NCBI GenBank assembly: GCA_949987705.1
Contig: OX465286.1
Span: 4,317,445 to 4,381,444 of the forward strand
Length of the DNA: 64,000 nucleotides
Direction: 5' to 3'
Source of the DNA: Thereva unica
Taxonomy: Eukaryota; Arthropoda; Insecta; Diptera; Therevidae
Positions 35,272 to 47,400 of this stretch are shown here, piece by piece; positions within the stretch are counted from its first letter, which is position 1; each line of letters begins with the position of its first letter. Below the pieces are notes generated by a model. The model saw nothing but the letters and a program-made list of their open reading frames with translations, made no database searches and was not told where the DNA came from. The translations under genes and the position numbers were made by a program.

Positions 35272-35488
35272 GTTCTGAAAGTCGAGTCGTGTGTAGTGAC
35301 AAGTCGTTTGAGCAGAAGAAAGTGACTTTCGAGTCGAATTACGACTTTCAACACACAGGCTTAAACTCATCTTAGAGCTTCTACTATAGCCTCCGACTCT
35401 CATCTTAGAGCTTCTACTATAGCCGACTGGAAGGTCACTTTCTTCAACTCAAACAACTTGTCACATTACACGACTCGACTTTCAACAC
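35272..35488. mobile_element. foldback MITE, copy 3 (217 bp)
   Basis: Begins GTTCTGAAAGTCGAGTCGTG and ends CGACTCGACTTTCAACAC, matching copies at 4169 and 18889. The centre has an internal duplication: CATCTTAGAGCTTCTACTAT appears twice, about 31 bp apart. Confidence 0.75.
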
Positions 35489-35640
35489 AGGGGCCGCTTT
35501 GTAAAATTTCCATTTTTCTAAATCGCCCTCCTTTCGGTCGTCGCAAAATATTTACGCGAAAATCATACAATCGAGGCTACAGAAACATCGAGAGCAAACG
35601 AGCCGGAAAGAACAAGCGACCACATCGAGGATGCATCGAT

Positions 35641-35905
35641 CAATGGAATGGTCACATATTCCAAATCGCCAAAAAACCGTATCAATGCCTCGGATTCCTT
35701 AAGATATGCCAGCTCCTCCTTCTGCCAGCTGCTCTAGCCACAATCTATAAGTCGTACATTCGACCCGAGTTCAAACACTAGGTTCATCGATTCCTACTCA
35801 TGCACCCTCCAGACCCCTAGCCTATCCTTTCTATCTTTCAGATCAAGCTTACTACTATACATTGCACCATGACTCGAACGACATGACGGACTAGTAGTAC
35901 AAAGG
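35641..35905 (+). pseudogene. CR1-like LINE, internally deleted 3' fragment
   Basis: The frame reads 'QWNGHIFQIAKKPYQCLGFL' and 'PAALATIYKSYIRP', nearly the same as the thumb region of the copy at 26919. After about 45 codons it jumps to the family's 3' tail (CATGACTCGAACGACATGAC), so the rest of the C-terminus is deleted. Confidence 0.8.
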
Positions 35906-36699
35906 GTGACTCCTAAGCTTTATCGTATCACAAAAAAACCTCGTCAACAGGTCAGAAGCATCCAACGAACTGGTGGACATAGCAGGTGGGGCAGGGACAT
36001 AGACTAGGTCTACGTAGGACGTGCGAGACCTCAAACCCGGTGTCGAGTTTCCCGAGCAACTTGGGTAAGTCGAGGTATAAACTTCTGGACAGCGTTTGAG
36101 GTATAAACTTCTCCGCAGTTTGGTAAAGAACCGGCTGTATTAGCAGAGCGGACCTCTTCGAGCGATTGTCGACAGATGTCGGGAGAATAGAGTGGTATGG
36201 TTTACGGTCCGGCATATGAGGACCTAGGACGGCTGGACCTAACGAGCCATTCTGATTCCGTATCAAGATGTTCATCAAGTCTGTCGGGGCATCGGTCGGG
36301 CTAACCGATTGTGCAGCGTGAACATGCTCGACTCGTAGTCGTCGCAAGGGAGGTTATCTTGTTTGGTCTTCTGCATCTCTTTTTCTAATATAGTAGTTGG
36401 ACTTTTGACCGCGCTAAATCGTTCTAGCAGGCGCGCTCTGATTGCTTGCCAAGTGGATACCCAGTATCAGTTCTCGACCACATTTCTCAACAACTCAGGA
36501 TGCGAAAGTACTTCGTCGCTGGCTTTGCTTTCGGTCAGCTATAAAGGAACTCTTCGGCGCAGTTCACTCGGTTTTCCGGACAACAAAAGCTTCCAGTGCA
36601 CCGACCGGGGGTTTTTGTTCAGGGTACGTCCTGGGCTGTATAGTGAGGATGAATGGACGAGCCGCGCCCTCACAATCATGAGCGATAGAAAGAGGGGGC

Positions 36700-36751
36700 G
36701 GCCGAAATATCGACTGCTTCATTACTGACGGATCGGGAATGTGTGCCACAC
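36700..36751 (+). pseudogene. possible RNase H start of a LINE
   Basis: One frame reads 'FITDGSGMCAT', resembling the first RNase H block ('YTDGS'). It is cut off by the hAT MITE beginning at 36752. Short and therefore weak. Confidence 0.3.
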
Positions 36752-37052
36752 TAGAGATTGGTAACTCAGATCTGAGTCAGCTCAAAGATCCGCATCTTTA
36801 AAACGAGTTAAAGAATCGGTTCGTGATTCTGAGCTGAGTCGGTTCTTAAAGAGTCACGTGTGAGCTTTTAACTCAAAATACCTCCTAAATTGAGTTGAGT
36901 TGAAAGAACCAAGTTATGCATCGGGAATCCTGAAGATTTGAGAGAAGTTTTTTTGAGATGACTATTTTGAACAGGCTCTGGGAGTCGGATCTTTTAAAAG
37001 ATGCACATCTGGTGAGTCGGCTCTCGTAAAAGATACGATTTTCCCATCTCTA
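36752..37052. mobile_element. hAT-like MITE (301 bp)
   Basis: The left end TAGAGATTGGTAACTCAG pairs with a right end whose reverse complement is TAGAGATGGGAAAATCG. The interior is rich in GAGTCGG and AAAGAT units on both strands (GAGTCGGTTC, GAGTCGGCTC), a layout common to arthropod hAT MITEs. Flanking 8-mers TGCCACAC and TGTCATAG match at 5 of 8 positions, a degenerate target duplication at best. Confidence 0.6.
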
Positions 37053-37531
37053 TGTCATAGATGTGGCCTGCAAGGCGACGGCGCCGATAATAGTCAGTTA
37101 GTATTTCCCAACTGAGTGGATTTAACGTCGCCAGGAACACCAAACACTCCTACCTAGAGAACCCGTTAAAGAGGGTGATGGTAGACTAGTGATGCTATGC
37201 TCTCCACGGTAGCCGCCCAAACTGATACTCGGCAACAACAAACCTGACCTAATTACAATATGTCCATTATTCGAAATAGAAAAAGTGATAGAACCCTGCC
37301 TACGTAATATCCTTACTTGAGTCTTTTCTCACCTAACCCCCACCCCCCCTCCCCCACCACCCTCTACAACCTAACCGAACCTCTTCCAGCCAATCTTTCT
37401 TGGGTTTCTGTAGGGTTAAGAAGCTGCACCCTGCAAAGATTAGCCACTTGATCTGATACTCTCCAGTTTTTTACTTTAAAATTATTAATCAAATTATTAA
37501 TTTTCTAAATGTTTAATTTTTTTTTATACAG

Positions 37532-38893
37532 TATTATTAATATATTTCCAATTTCATTTTTAGAGTTCATCAGACTGATACAAAAAAAAGTAAAGGAAGA
37601 TACACATATTATTATTATAATTATTACTACTACACACACACAGAAGATTAAGGAAAATAAAGAAAGTATAACGCAAACCGTATCCGAAGAGCAGAGAAAT
37701 ATATATATGAAAATTATATATTATAAAACTTCCATCCAATAGCAAATAAAAATTTTGAAACAACAAAAAACGCAAAGAAATGAACAAAATCTCATAACAA
37801 AAAGAAAAATAAGGTAAAATACAATCTGTGAATAAATAAATATAATAAAAAGGAAAAGAAATAAAACAAGCCGAAATTTCATACCAACCATTAAAGATAC
37901 TTATATACCTATAGAGATAAATATAAACAAAAAATAAACTTCCATAAATGTCTTCACAAGCAGCAGCAGAAAAAAAAGGATAAATATATAAACAAAAATA
38001 TAAACAACCAGAAAATAAAATAAACAAAAAATAAAGCTATGATGCCTAAAAAATATTGAGAATTGTAACGAGAGAAATTCAGATCTGTTTTTTGTTTAAA
38101 CAAATTATAATTTCCATGTGTGTGAAGATGAAAAAAGAATGTGATTCAAAATAATATATACACATAAAATAAATATTAATTATTATTATTATCACTATTA
38201 TTATTAATTATACAAATTATATTCAAGAAGAATAAAGAGAGCAACACACGAAATACAAAAACAGAACTAACAAAAATTTTCAAAAGTAACAAAAAAAAAG
38301 GAGGAAATCAAATTTAGTCATATTTTACTCGTTCCTTTGAAACGCTTTTAATAATAACAAAAAAACGAAAAAAAAATAAAGTCGAAAAGTAAAACAACAA
38401 AAAATATATATGAATAAAAAAAAGAAGAAAAATTATTAATAATAATAAACAAAATATAGAATTTCTTATTTTTATGTGTGAGTGTATATTTTTATATGTA
38501 TTGTATTATATATATATACCGATAGGATATTTAAAAAAAAAGAACAACAAACCACAACTTTTTTAAACTATATTGTTAAATAAAAAAATAATCAAAAAAA
38601 AACAAAACAAACACGTAAAATGCTCACAGTCATAATTGAGAGATATTATTAACAAGAGGATATAAAATTGAAGAAGATAAAATCAAAAAAAAAACAAAAC
38701 CGATCAACGATAATCTTTAATAATATATATATGTATGTGTATATCTACGGGGAAACACCTAAAAGATTAATATATAAAGAATAGAAAATTAGAAATTTGA
38801 TAAGCAACATAAAAGGAGTCTTAAAACGGAAATTTGTTATGATAAAAAATCAAATCTACACTTAAGCATTGAATATCGTTCTGAATAAAAGAG
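37532..38893 (+). other. candidate A-rich 5'-UTR exon of the galactosyltransferase gene
   Basis: Preceded by a strong polypyrimidine acceptor (TTTAATTTTTTTTTATACAG, AG at 37530-37531) and ended by a donor GAG|GTAAAT at 38894. The 1.36 kb between is A-rich on the + strand and T-poor in its first part, with no long ORF, as in many fly leaders. An alternative acceptor AG lies at 37562-37563. Upstream ATGs are present. Joining it to 40927 is inference. Confidence 0.4.
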
Positions 38894-38918
38894 GTAAATC
38901 TATATAGTTTTTATATTA

Positions 38919-40883
38919 GGGGTCGTCCATAAGTTACGTGAGGCGTTTAGGGGGGGGGCGGGAGGGCCGAATCTCATCAAATCTCACGTAGGAGAGAGGG
39001 GGGTCTCAGGAAATATCACGTAATTACTATTTTTTAGACAGTGGCCTTTCAGACCCAAAGTCTAGTAATAACAAGTCTTTCATCTTCATACAAAAATTTC
39101 CGACCGTTGATTGTGTGCGTGCATATATGAACATCACTGCTGAGCAAAACTCAACGCATACTTTGTGAACTCGGCCAGACAAAGCCAGATTCTCTCTTTA
39201 TGGTAAAGTATACAGAACAGAAAAGGAAAGAAAATTGAATCAGCTGTTTTCTTTCATAAATCAAAACAAACGAGCAAATATGCACCAATACATCCCCATA
39301 TAAACTCATAAAATTTTCCGACTTATGGTTGTATTCCAGCGCGTATAAAAATGTTGCATTCTCTCTCTGATAGCCTGATATCGTCATTTGAAAAACTTGT
39401 GCATGCAGCTGTTCGCCTTTCACTCATTAACCATATGAAGATGAAAGACTTGTTAATTTCTAGACTTTGTTCAGACCTCTAACTCAGGGATGATACTTCA
39501 GGTATCCGCCCGACAGGCCGTGGCATGCAGGTGAAGCCATGATTCCCTACAGACACATATATAGCTTCCCAGCAGGAAATTTGGGAGACCTCCTTAAAGG
39601 ATGATAAAAGAAGCCATACCAATTAGGTTCTTAGTCATTGATTAGTAGAGTTTACACCGTGACTGCCTTTATGCTTCATTAGGTGATAAGTTCGTTTTCT
39701 GCTTGTTTACTATTTCGTACTGGAGACTACTCGGACTTCTGCTTTATTCGGGATTGCTTCATTTTGGATCTATCCGCAGCGCAAAGTGCATTGAAAAAAG
39801 TAACTACTTGCATCCTCCCAGAAATAATTGATAGTTAAAAAGGAGATTTCATACCACCTTGGAACTCAAGACGGGAGTACGGACGGGAGTCAAGTTTTAC
39901 GGGAGTACTCCAACTCAACTCTACTGGGAATACTATAGGAGTACTCTATTTAGGCTTTTTTGGAGGTCAGAAGGAGCTCTTCCAATGACATGCTAATATT
40001 AAAATCATCATGGCAAAGGGAGACATTTCGGAGGTATTAATACCTCTCCTAAGAGACATCCAACATTACTCGAGCAGGGTCTTTTTCCTGTTGGGTTAGC
40101 ATAGCAGGTTATTAATTTAAGTGCAAACGGCCTCAACGAAAACTTCAAGGCGACTCTCTAATTTCAGGCCGTGAACACCGCCTCACATCACCCACGTGAA
40201 TGTGGATATGGTTTTGCCTTCCGTTCCGAGTGGATATGGCGTGTGAATTCTTGCCGTAATAAATTCACGGCTTGAGAGTGAATAGAAGTTCAGATCTTCA
40301 GGCACGAACTGACGATAAATGCGATTTTTGTCAGCTTTCTTGGACTGAAGGCCTCAAACAGTGTTGCGCGACATGTGTGTAAATTGAGGCCTTAAGATAT
40401 GGCTAAAATTTTTACGCGGTTCTCCAGAAAGTAGTATAGTAGCTCCTCGATTGTTTAGCCTCGCGCGACTCGGCGAATGCTGCAAAGTACAAGCTAAGTA
40501 ATACTGGCCCGCGAAAAGACACTTAGAATATAAAACTACAAGAAGGCACATGTCGAATTTTATCTCAAATAAAATCTTGCTCACCCCCACCCTCTTCCTA
40601 ATTAACCCAATTTAACAGTCGGCTGAGACCCAGAGTTCACTACAGTTACGTATACGGATTTTATACACGAGGGCATTTTCTGCAGTTATATATTCTAAGA
40701 AAAGCCCCGACTTGCTGTGTTTACGCATTTTTAGTGTAAATACTAGAAATTTTTAAAACTTGACAAATCTCACGTGAGATTCTGGGGGGGAGGGGGTCGA
40801 GATAAATCTCACAAAATCTCCCCGGGGAAGGGGGTTCGAAAAATCTCAAAAATCACCTCACGTAATTTATGGACGTCCCCCCC
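38919..40883. mobile_element. TIR DNA transposon (1965 bp), PIF/Harbinger-like TSD
   Basis: The left end, CGTCCATAAGTTACGTGAGG after a G-run, pairs with the right end, whose reverse complement contains CGTCCATAAATTACGTGAGG after a G-run. Both ends are flanked by TTA (38916-38918 and 40884-40886), a 3-bp duplication like PIF/Harbinger. Subterminal ATCTCAC-type motifs occur at both ends. There is no transposase ORF (best frame about 90 codons), so it is non-autonomous. It lies between a donor at 38894 and an acceptor at 40926. Confidence 0.75.
39040..39483. mobile_element. nested inverted-repeat element
   Basis: CAAGTCTTTCATCTTCATA at about 39074-39092 is mirrored by TATGAAGATGAAAGACTTG at about 39433-39451. 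The pairing extends outward through AAGTCTAG to a GGTCTGAA/TCAGACC edge, about 45 bp per arm. It lies wholly inside the 1965-bp transposon, so it may be a later nested insertion. Confidence 0.55.
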
Positions 40884-40926
40884 TTATATTTCCCCAAAAA
40901 TTTTAATCAAACTTCTTTCATTACAG

Positions 40927-41185
40927 CCTATGGATTCACAAATGAAGCCAACTAAAGCTACTACTAATCAGGACAATGTACAAATTCTAAAAAAACAAAT
41001 AAAACAATCAAAGGTGCCGAGTATAAATAATAACGTAAGAAGAGGGCAATTGTCGATCAGTAATATAATCCCAGGATAAAGATTAATATCCAAAAAAAAA
41101 CGGAAACATTACAAAGAAATCGAAAAACAACTTACATCAACCTATATACATATATATAATATATTTAAAAAAAACAAAAATAAAT
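40927..41185 (+). other. 5'-UTR part of the first coding exon
   Basis: It starts directly after the acceptor TCTTTCATTACAG (AG at 40925-40926) and runs into the ATG at 41186. A-rich just before the start (ATATTTAAAAAAAACAAAAA, then TAAAT|ATG), a plausible insect context. It carries the 49-codon upstream ORF at 40930-41079. Confidence 0.55.
40930..41079 (+). CDS. upstream ORF (49 aa) in the galactosyltransferase leader
   Basis: An ATG lies three bases after the predicted acceptor and opens a 49-codon frame ending at TAA 41077-41079. It is out of frame with the main ATG at 41186 and ends 106 bases before it, so re-initiation would be possible. The peptide is polar and Lys/Gln/Asn-rich with no recognised domain. 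It may reduce translation of the main ORF (inference) or be incidental. Confidence 0.3.
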   Translation: MDSQMKPTKATTNQDNVQILKKQIKQSKVPSINNNVRRGQLSISNIIPG

Positions 41186-41444
41186 ATGGCTTCACTACAA
41201 CAAAATCGCATTGTACGATTCCTTATGGTGATAACGGCTGTTATATTAACAATATTTATTTACGCTTCATATTACTCAAATCCGGCCATGACAATTCCAA
41301 CCAGAATGCATGCGAGTGGATTAATAACATCACAGGATATTGACCAGCAACAGCAGCAGGATATGCTAGATGATGCTGGAAAGGATCCGAACTTAATCCT
41401 AGTTGTAGATAAGCAAAATAGCGAAAGATTGCAAATTAATTATG
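41186..41444 (+). CDS. galactosyltransferase coding exon 1 (signal anchor)
   Basis: Encodes residues 1-86 and one base of codon 87. It starts MASLQQNRIVRFLMVITAVI, giving the basic tail and hydrophobic anchor of a type II Golgi protein. The donor is TATG|GTAAAT. Reading on past the donor hits a stop at 41494, so splicing is required. Confidence 0.88.
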
Positions 41445-44400
41445 GTAAATACACATCCTCTAATCGTATATGTATATATTATTTTCTTCTATAATTTAAT
41501 ATTACTTTTTTTTCAGTTTCTGAACAAGACAGTAATTCATCATATGCTCAACAGTATTCAGATGTTGCTTCACCATATTTACCATCTGTATCTGTTTTAC
41601 ATACAAAAAATGGTGAAATTAAAAATGTAACTGCATCTTCAACAACAAGTGAGTTATTATGATAGAATCGTCTCTTCCTGTTTTTTAGCTAGTAGAAATC
41701 ATTTCACAATATTTTCATCTGTCCTAAATATATTTGAAACTCTCATCCCTTTTTACCCAAAAAGCATACAAAGTAAATTTTTTAAACGGCCCCAAATCAT
41801 AATTGTGCACGATTGTTAAAAGTTCAAAGACACGTGTCATAACCCTCTCTGCTCTTTGTGTGCAGGTGTACACTAGATCTTCAGCAGCTCTTAAACAAAA
41901 TTGAAAATTTTGAAAAATTCGAACCCAAAAAATTGATTAAAAAAAGTTAAAACGCCCTGGAGCTAGTCAAGACCCTCCTGAGGATGCATGTATGCCATAG
42001 AGCCGCTAAAAGGTGGAAATCAGAGCTCTCTGATTGCATCCACCAACGATGCCCACTAGATCTTAACCAGCACTTGAAGAAAATTTAGAATTTTGAAAAA
42101 TTCGAACCCAAAAAAAAGTAATTAAACAAAATTTAAAGCACCCTGGAGCTAAGATGCATCCATATCCAAGAGCCCAAGTGGAAATGAGCTCTTTGTGTGC
42201 ATCCACAAACACGAAGTATGTACTAGATCTTCACTTAATTAATATAATAAAGGAACATCCCCTAATTAGCACGATAAAAAATGAAAATGCAACACAGGTA
42301 ACAGTGTGCATTGCCCCGGCAACATCCAGACGCCGTAAACACTAAAATACCTAAAATCGTCTAATTTGTAAAATAATGAAAAAAAACAGTTCCACCTTGC
42401 CTCCTATTATTTTCAAAAATTATTAAAAAACCACAAAAAATTCACAAAAAACCCAAAACCCCACAAAACTGGGAAAAAGAAAGTTGCAGCCAAACAAACT
42501 ATAGTAGATTTTGTACCTGAACACCTGAATATGGGATTGATTATTTTAAAAAACTATGAGGAAAAGCCTTAATTTAAAAAAATGGAATCTCTTCTAAGTT
42601 TACGGCCGCCGCAGCCGCCGATATCGTCACTAGATTCATGCGAAATTAATAATAAAATATGTCACCGCCGCCGCGATTCCACATTCAATTAGCGCACCTT
42701 GCAGCCAAACTATAATAGTTTTTCTACCTGAACACTACTTTTGACAAAGAAAATTAAAATAAAAATAGAACTTGAAAAATGATAAGGAGCAGCAGCCACT
42801 ATCATCTCTAGATTTATGCGTGCACATTGAACAAGAATTTTCCACCGCCGTGATTCCACATTAAATTAGCACCTACGATCACTAGAGTTTTCCGACAGGT
42901 GTAATCTGAAAAGAAAAATTATTTTAATGATTATTCCGCGGAAAACCCCATTAAATAATATAATTAATAATGGTTTTTAAAAGGAAAAAATTAATTTAGA
43001 ATTGTATTAATACTATTAAATGCCACGCGGAGCAGCAACGCGTCTACTTCCACTGAAATCTGCAAGAATTCTGATAAATTAACTGGATTTTTGCAAAGTC
43101 CAGTTTTAGACAATTTCTGTCTCATATTTTGGGGAATAGAACATGTCTATGCCCTATTGTATTATTTGATATCACCCTTCCACCTTCGATAATTTCTCTC
43201 TCACTCTCATGTTAATAGTATTATATTTAATATGGCGTGATTTCCTTTTTCCTTCTCATTATTAACATTCCTCTTTACTAGCTGAATTATTTTTATGTTT
43301 CCTATTCCCTTTCTATTACCCCTATTTCTCTTCTCTTTATTAGCTGATTTATTTTTGTTTCCTATTCCCTTGATTATTATGTTTCCCATTCTCTCCCTAT
43401 CCTTATTACCCCTCCCTTACTTCCTGCTAGCAAAAAGGTGCTGGTGTCAGTGCGGGGGGGCCAGAATCTGCCCCGCACACACACAGGGGACGACCCACCA
43501 GCTTCCCTCTCTACCACTAGAGACGGGAATGTCCCGAAGGGATAGGAAAGAAAATCACTAATAAAGTGCACAATTTCCAAAAGTGATCTTGCGAATTATG
43601 TTATTAAAGGGAAGAAGTGATGAAAGCACGATCAAATTGGGGAGCTTGCAAATCAACTTACGATCAACTGCTAATTCCCTATGCATTGGATCGAAGTTCA
43701 AACATTTGCGAACTTTCATATTAACCCACAAAAGCTGGTGGCCGATCGTCAAGACTACAGTCCTTGTATACAAAATTCCTAAGTTCGAGTGTCGGTGTCG
43801 CCACTCATTTTAATTTGGATTTTTTTTTTGTTAAATTTAAGACATTTTAACATTATTAAATCGGAATCGATTTAAATTAATTGTTTACAATAAAAAAAAA
43901 CCCTAATCTTGAAATACCAGTAGTAGTCTTGTGATAAGGAGCCGCGTCGGCCGTCCTGGGGCCCTCTAATGTTGCACAGCATCCTCGTGAGTGCTGCGCT
44001 GATAGTGGAGGTTTGGCGCCCGCCAAGTGCACCCTATCCGGTCAATCATTACTCCCAAATATCTAAGGGCGGATGGCCTGGGGTGGTAGCACATAAGTTG
44101 TTTAAATGACCCTCTTCATACAAAAAAATTCAAATACTACAAACATTTTTGAATGAAGATCGTCGATCAAAACAACTTACGCCTTACGTGCTACCTTCCC
44201 TGGTCATCTACCTTCATCGCTATGGTCTCCACCTTTCTTCGCTTGTTGATTAGCACTTGTTCCCGTTTAGATAACATTAGAGAAGCCCTCTCAAGCCACA
44301 TCTTTATCTCCCATATCGCTGCGATCGTAATTATATCGCCTCGAGTCGCCCTCCAACGAATACTTGCAATGTGCAAGGATAAAAGTGGGCACTTATTAAG

Positions 44401-47400
44401 TTCTAAGGACGAAGTTTCGAGGAACTACTATTAATGAACCTAGAGCAGGGGCGCATTGGTATTCGAAATAATACAGAACATGAATGCGGACGATGAGAAT
44501 GAGAGCACAACAGCCCCTACAATGGAAAAAGTACGCCAAGCATTATGAGCATTAAAAAATCATAAGGCATCAAGGTCTGACAGCATACCTGCAGAACAGA
44601 GGAAACTATCCAAAAACTACATGTAGTACCTAACAGTGGAAATTTGTAGAAGGAAAGAAATGCCTGATGAGGAGTCAAACGAGGGCATATGTGTCCCTTA
44701 CACAAAAAAAGATTCAAAGGGTAGAGTCAGAATTGATGGTGAATTATTGCCACCCCTCACACCAAATAAACACCTACAATATAGAAGCAGTAGATGAGTT
44801 TGTATACCTAGGCACGATTATAACGTAAGGTACTAAGAAACTGGAAAAGACGGGAAGCAAAGGCCCAGTAATAGACTGTGGAGCTCCTGACAATGATGAA
44901 TTGTTCATTAACATTAGCCAGTTGTTAAATAAATAATGCATAACATTTACAAACCCTCAGACCATACAACAGTTGAACACTTTCCAAAAAATATTAGGCA
45001 CTTAAAAAAGGTACCCTCTTGCGATCAAACGACTCCCTTCACCCAAGGTCATGCTGAGGGTTGTAGCCGCATATATTTTACATATTTTGCACTTATTGGC
45101 TGGCGCAAGTCAATTGGCGTAAACCTTAAGGGGTTTACCCTTACCCCAAATATATAATATAGATAAAAAAAATTCAAAAATTTAAAACTTAAAAACCACC
45201 TGCCATGTCGAAAATTTCCAATCAGAATCTTGCACAATTTTGTTTTATAAAATACACGTTAATAAACACCGTAACACTTCTAAATTAATTAATAAATCGA
45301 TTAATCACTTATTAATGACTAATTAATTTCAATTCTTACACTATTATATTTGTTTTAAATAGGATAAAATTTAAATTTTTCCAACACGATCCTCGCACCT
45401 TTCGCCACTTTAAATTCCATCTGTCAAAGAAAAATTCTGCAAAGAGTCTGCGCATTAGTGGGATGCGATTTTATAAGGCACATACTTTCCAACTTTCTGA
45501 TCTAGATGGCGCCTTGTTATATGATAGTTTTAAAAGTTTATTTTATTGATTATTATTAATTTAATCAATAAAATTATGGTGAAATTATGTTTTTTAGTTA
45601 TTAAAAATATTGTACAACATATAAAAAATCAGTTTTCGATAATAGTATGCGTAATAATAGTAATTTAGAAAAAACGTAAAAATCAACCGAAAAAATGAGT
45701 TTTTATCGTTGCGATTCTTCTGCATTTTTTTGAGATTTGAAGAATTGAAATTTTTAGTTTTTTGATTATATCTTTAATTTAATTAGTTAATTTAGCTTAT
45801 TTCGGGTTTATTTTAGTGAATTTATGTATTTTATAAATTTTGGTAGTATTTTTTTGGTTTTAGCGATATTATGTTGCTTAAAAACTTAAAACAAGCTCAG
45901 TAGCGAACAAGAAACCCTGGTCATCGCTATTGCGGCGCTCAAGGAAGACGTGGAAGAGACGCAGGCTCATCCTCCTCCAGGCAAAGCCTCCTCCACAAGT
46001 GGTAATTGAGGGAGCAGTGTCCGGTAATCAAGCCAACAAGCTCAAATTTTGAGATCTTGAAGGGTATGCAGTCCAGAATCTCTTCTATAATCTTGATTAT
46101 TGCAGAATGTTCTCGCCCAAGACCAGCGCCCAGATGAACAATGGCTTTCAGCCACAGTATCGTGGATTTCTGCACCTCAAATACTGGCGTGGAAGGTCTT
46201 GAAGAAACACTATTTTTAAAGCCACAGGTTTATACAGTTCCATTTGAAGGACTATAGCTCAACCTGCGGTTTCAACAGCAATGAAAAACGAATGCCCTGG
46301 CTAAACAAGGATCTGGCATTATATTAATCGGTCCGAAACCGTCTATTGGGGCATCCACTACTTTGGTGAAGAGCTCTAAGCGGTTCCTTCTTCTGACATC
46401 GCTTAACGCGACCAACGAATTTTTGGGGCGCAGTAGAAAGGATGCAGCACTCTTGTTGGCTTAATTACAGGAAAGTGCGACATTAACTGCCGATTATGGA
46501 TGATTGAAAAGTTGGAGGACCTCCCCTGCAAGCTTTGCCTTAAGAAGAATGAGTCTTCCCTTCATTTTCCCTGAGAATGCCCCGCGATAGCGAAGAGCTT
46601 AACGAAACCCTGTTTGCAGGGTGTATTTTCACCGGGCGCAATTTCAAAACAAAAGTGTAAAAGATCACCAGACTGCCGAACCTGTTCAAGCGATCTGACC
46701 TACAAATATTAGGTATAATAGTGTTGATGGCAGGACAGACTATCTAGATAAGAAAAATGGAATGACCAAGGACCATGCCACATTAACAAGCCTCAAAGTA
46801 TATTACACACATATTAACAACTCCGAAGGTCTTTTGAGATACCCCAAAAAAAATTCCCAATCAGGATTCCTCCACTCGGTTATCGCGCATACGGTTTATA
46901 AAATTAAAACTTACCCAAAAACCATGCAGAAAAAAATTAATAAAATTGATAAGAAAGTTCATTTTTAAATTATACTAACAAAAGAATGAAAAGTAATGAT
47001 TTGAGATCGGTTTTTTGTTGTGTTTGGTTAAAGGCGACGGCGAAAAAAAAATTAATAATTAGAGATTTTGAATATTTGGTAATCTTTTTTTTATTATTAT
47101 ATGTTTTTGAGTGTTTTTTTTGTTTGCATCTATATTGAGGTTTCGAAACCGTGTCAAATTCATGTCATAGAACACAATCGGTTATCAATACTTTTTTTTC
47201 GCGCTCATCATGTATAATTGTGTATTTATAAATATAGAATTGTATAGAGAATAATGTTAGGAGGCTGAAAAACTGCATATATTTGAAGAATTTTAATCTG
47301 CGTTTAATATACTAGCATAAACCACTTTTGGGTAGTATTTTTTTTTTTGGAATAGCGCCTGTAGATGATTTTGATACCAGTGGATTAAGTAACTCTAAGG

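Noticed and set aside
37560..38027. 155-codon - strand frame rich in Phe/Tyr/Ile
   Set aside because: It is the antisense of an A-rich leader-like block; composition alone explains the hydrophobic translation.
43295..43580. Short ORFs on both strands at 43.3-43.6 kb and again at 50.4-50.8 kb
   Set aside because: Duplicate frames created by the repeated 350-bp core, with no protein features.
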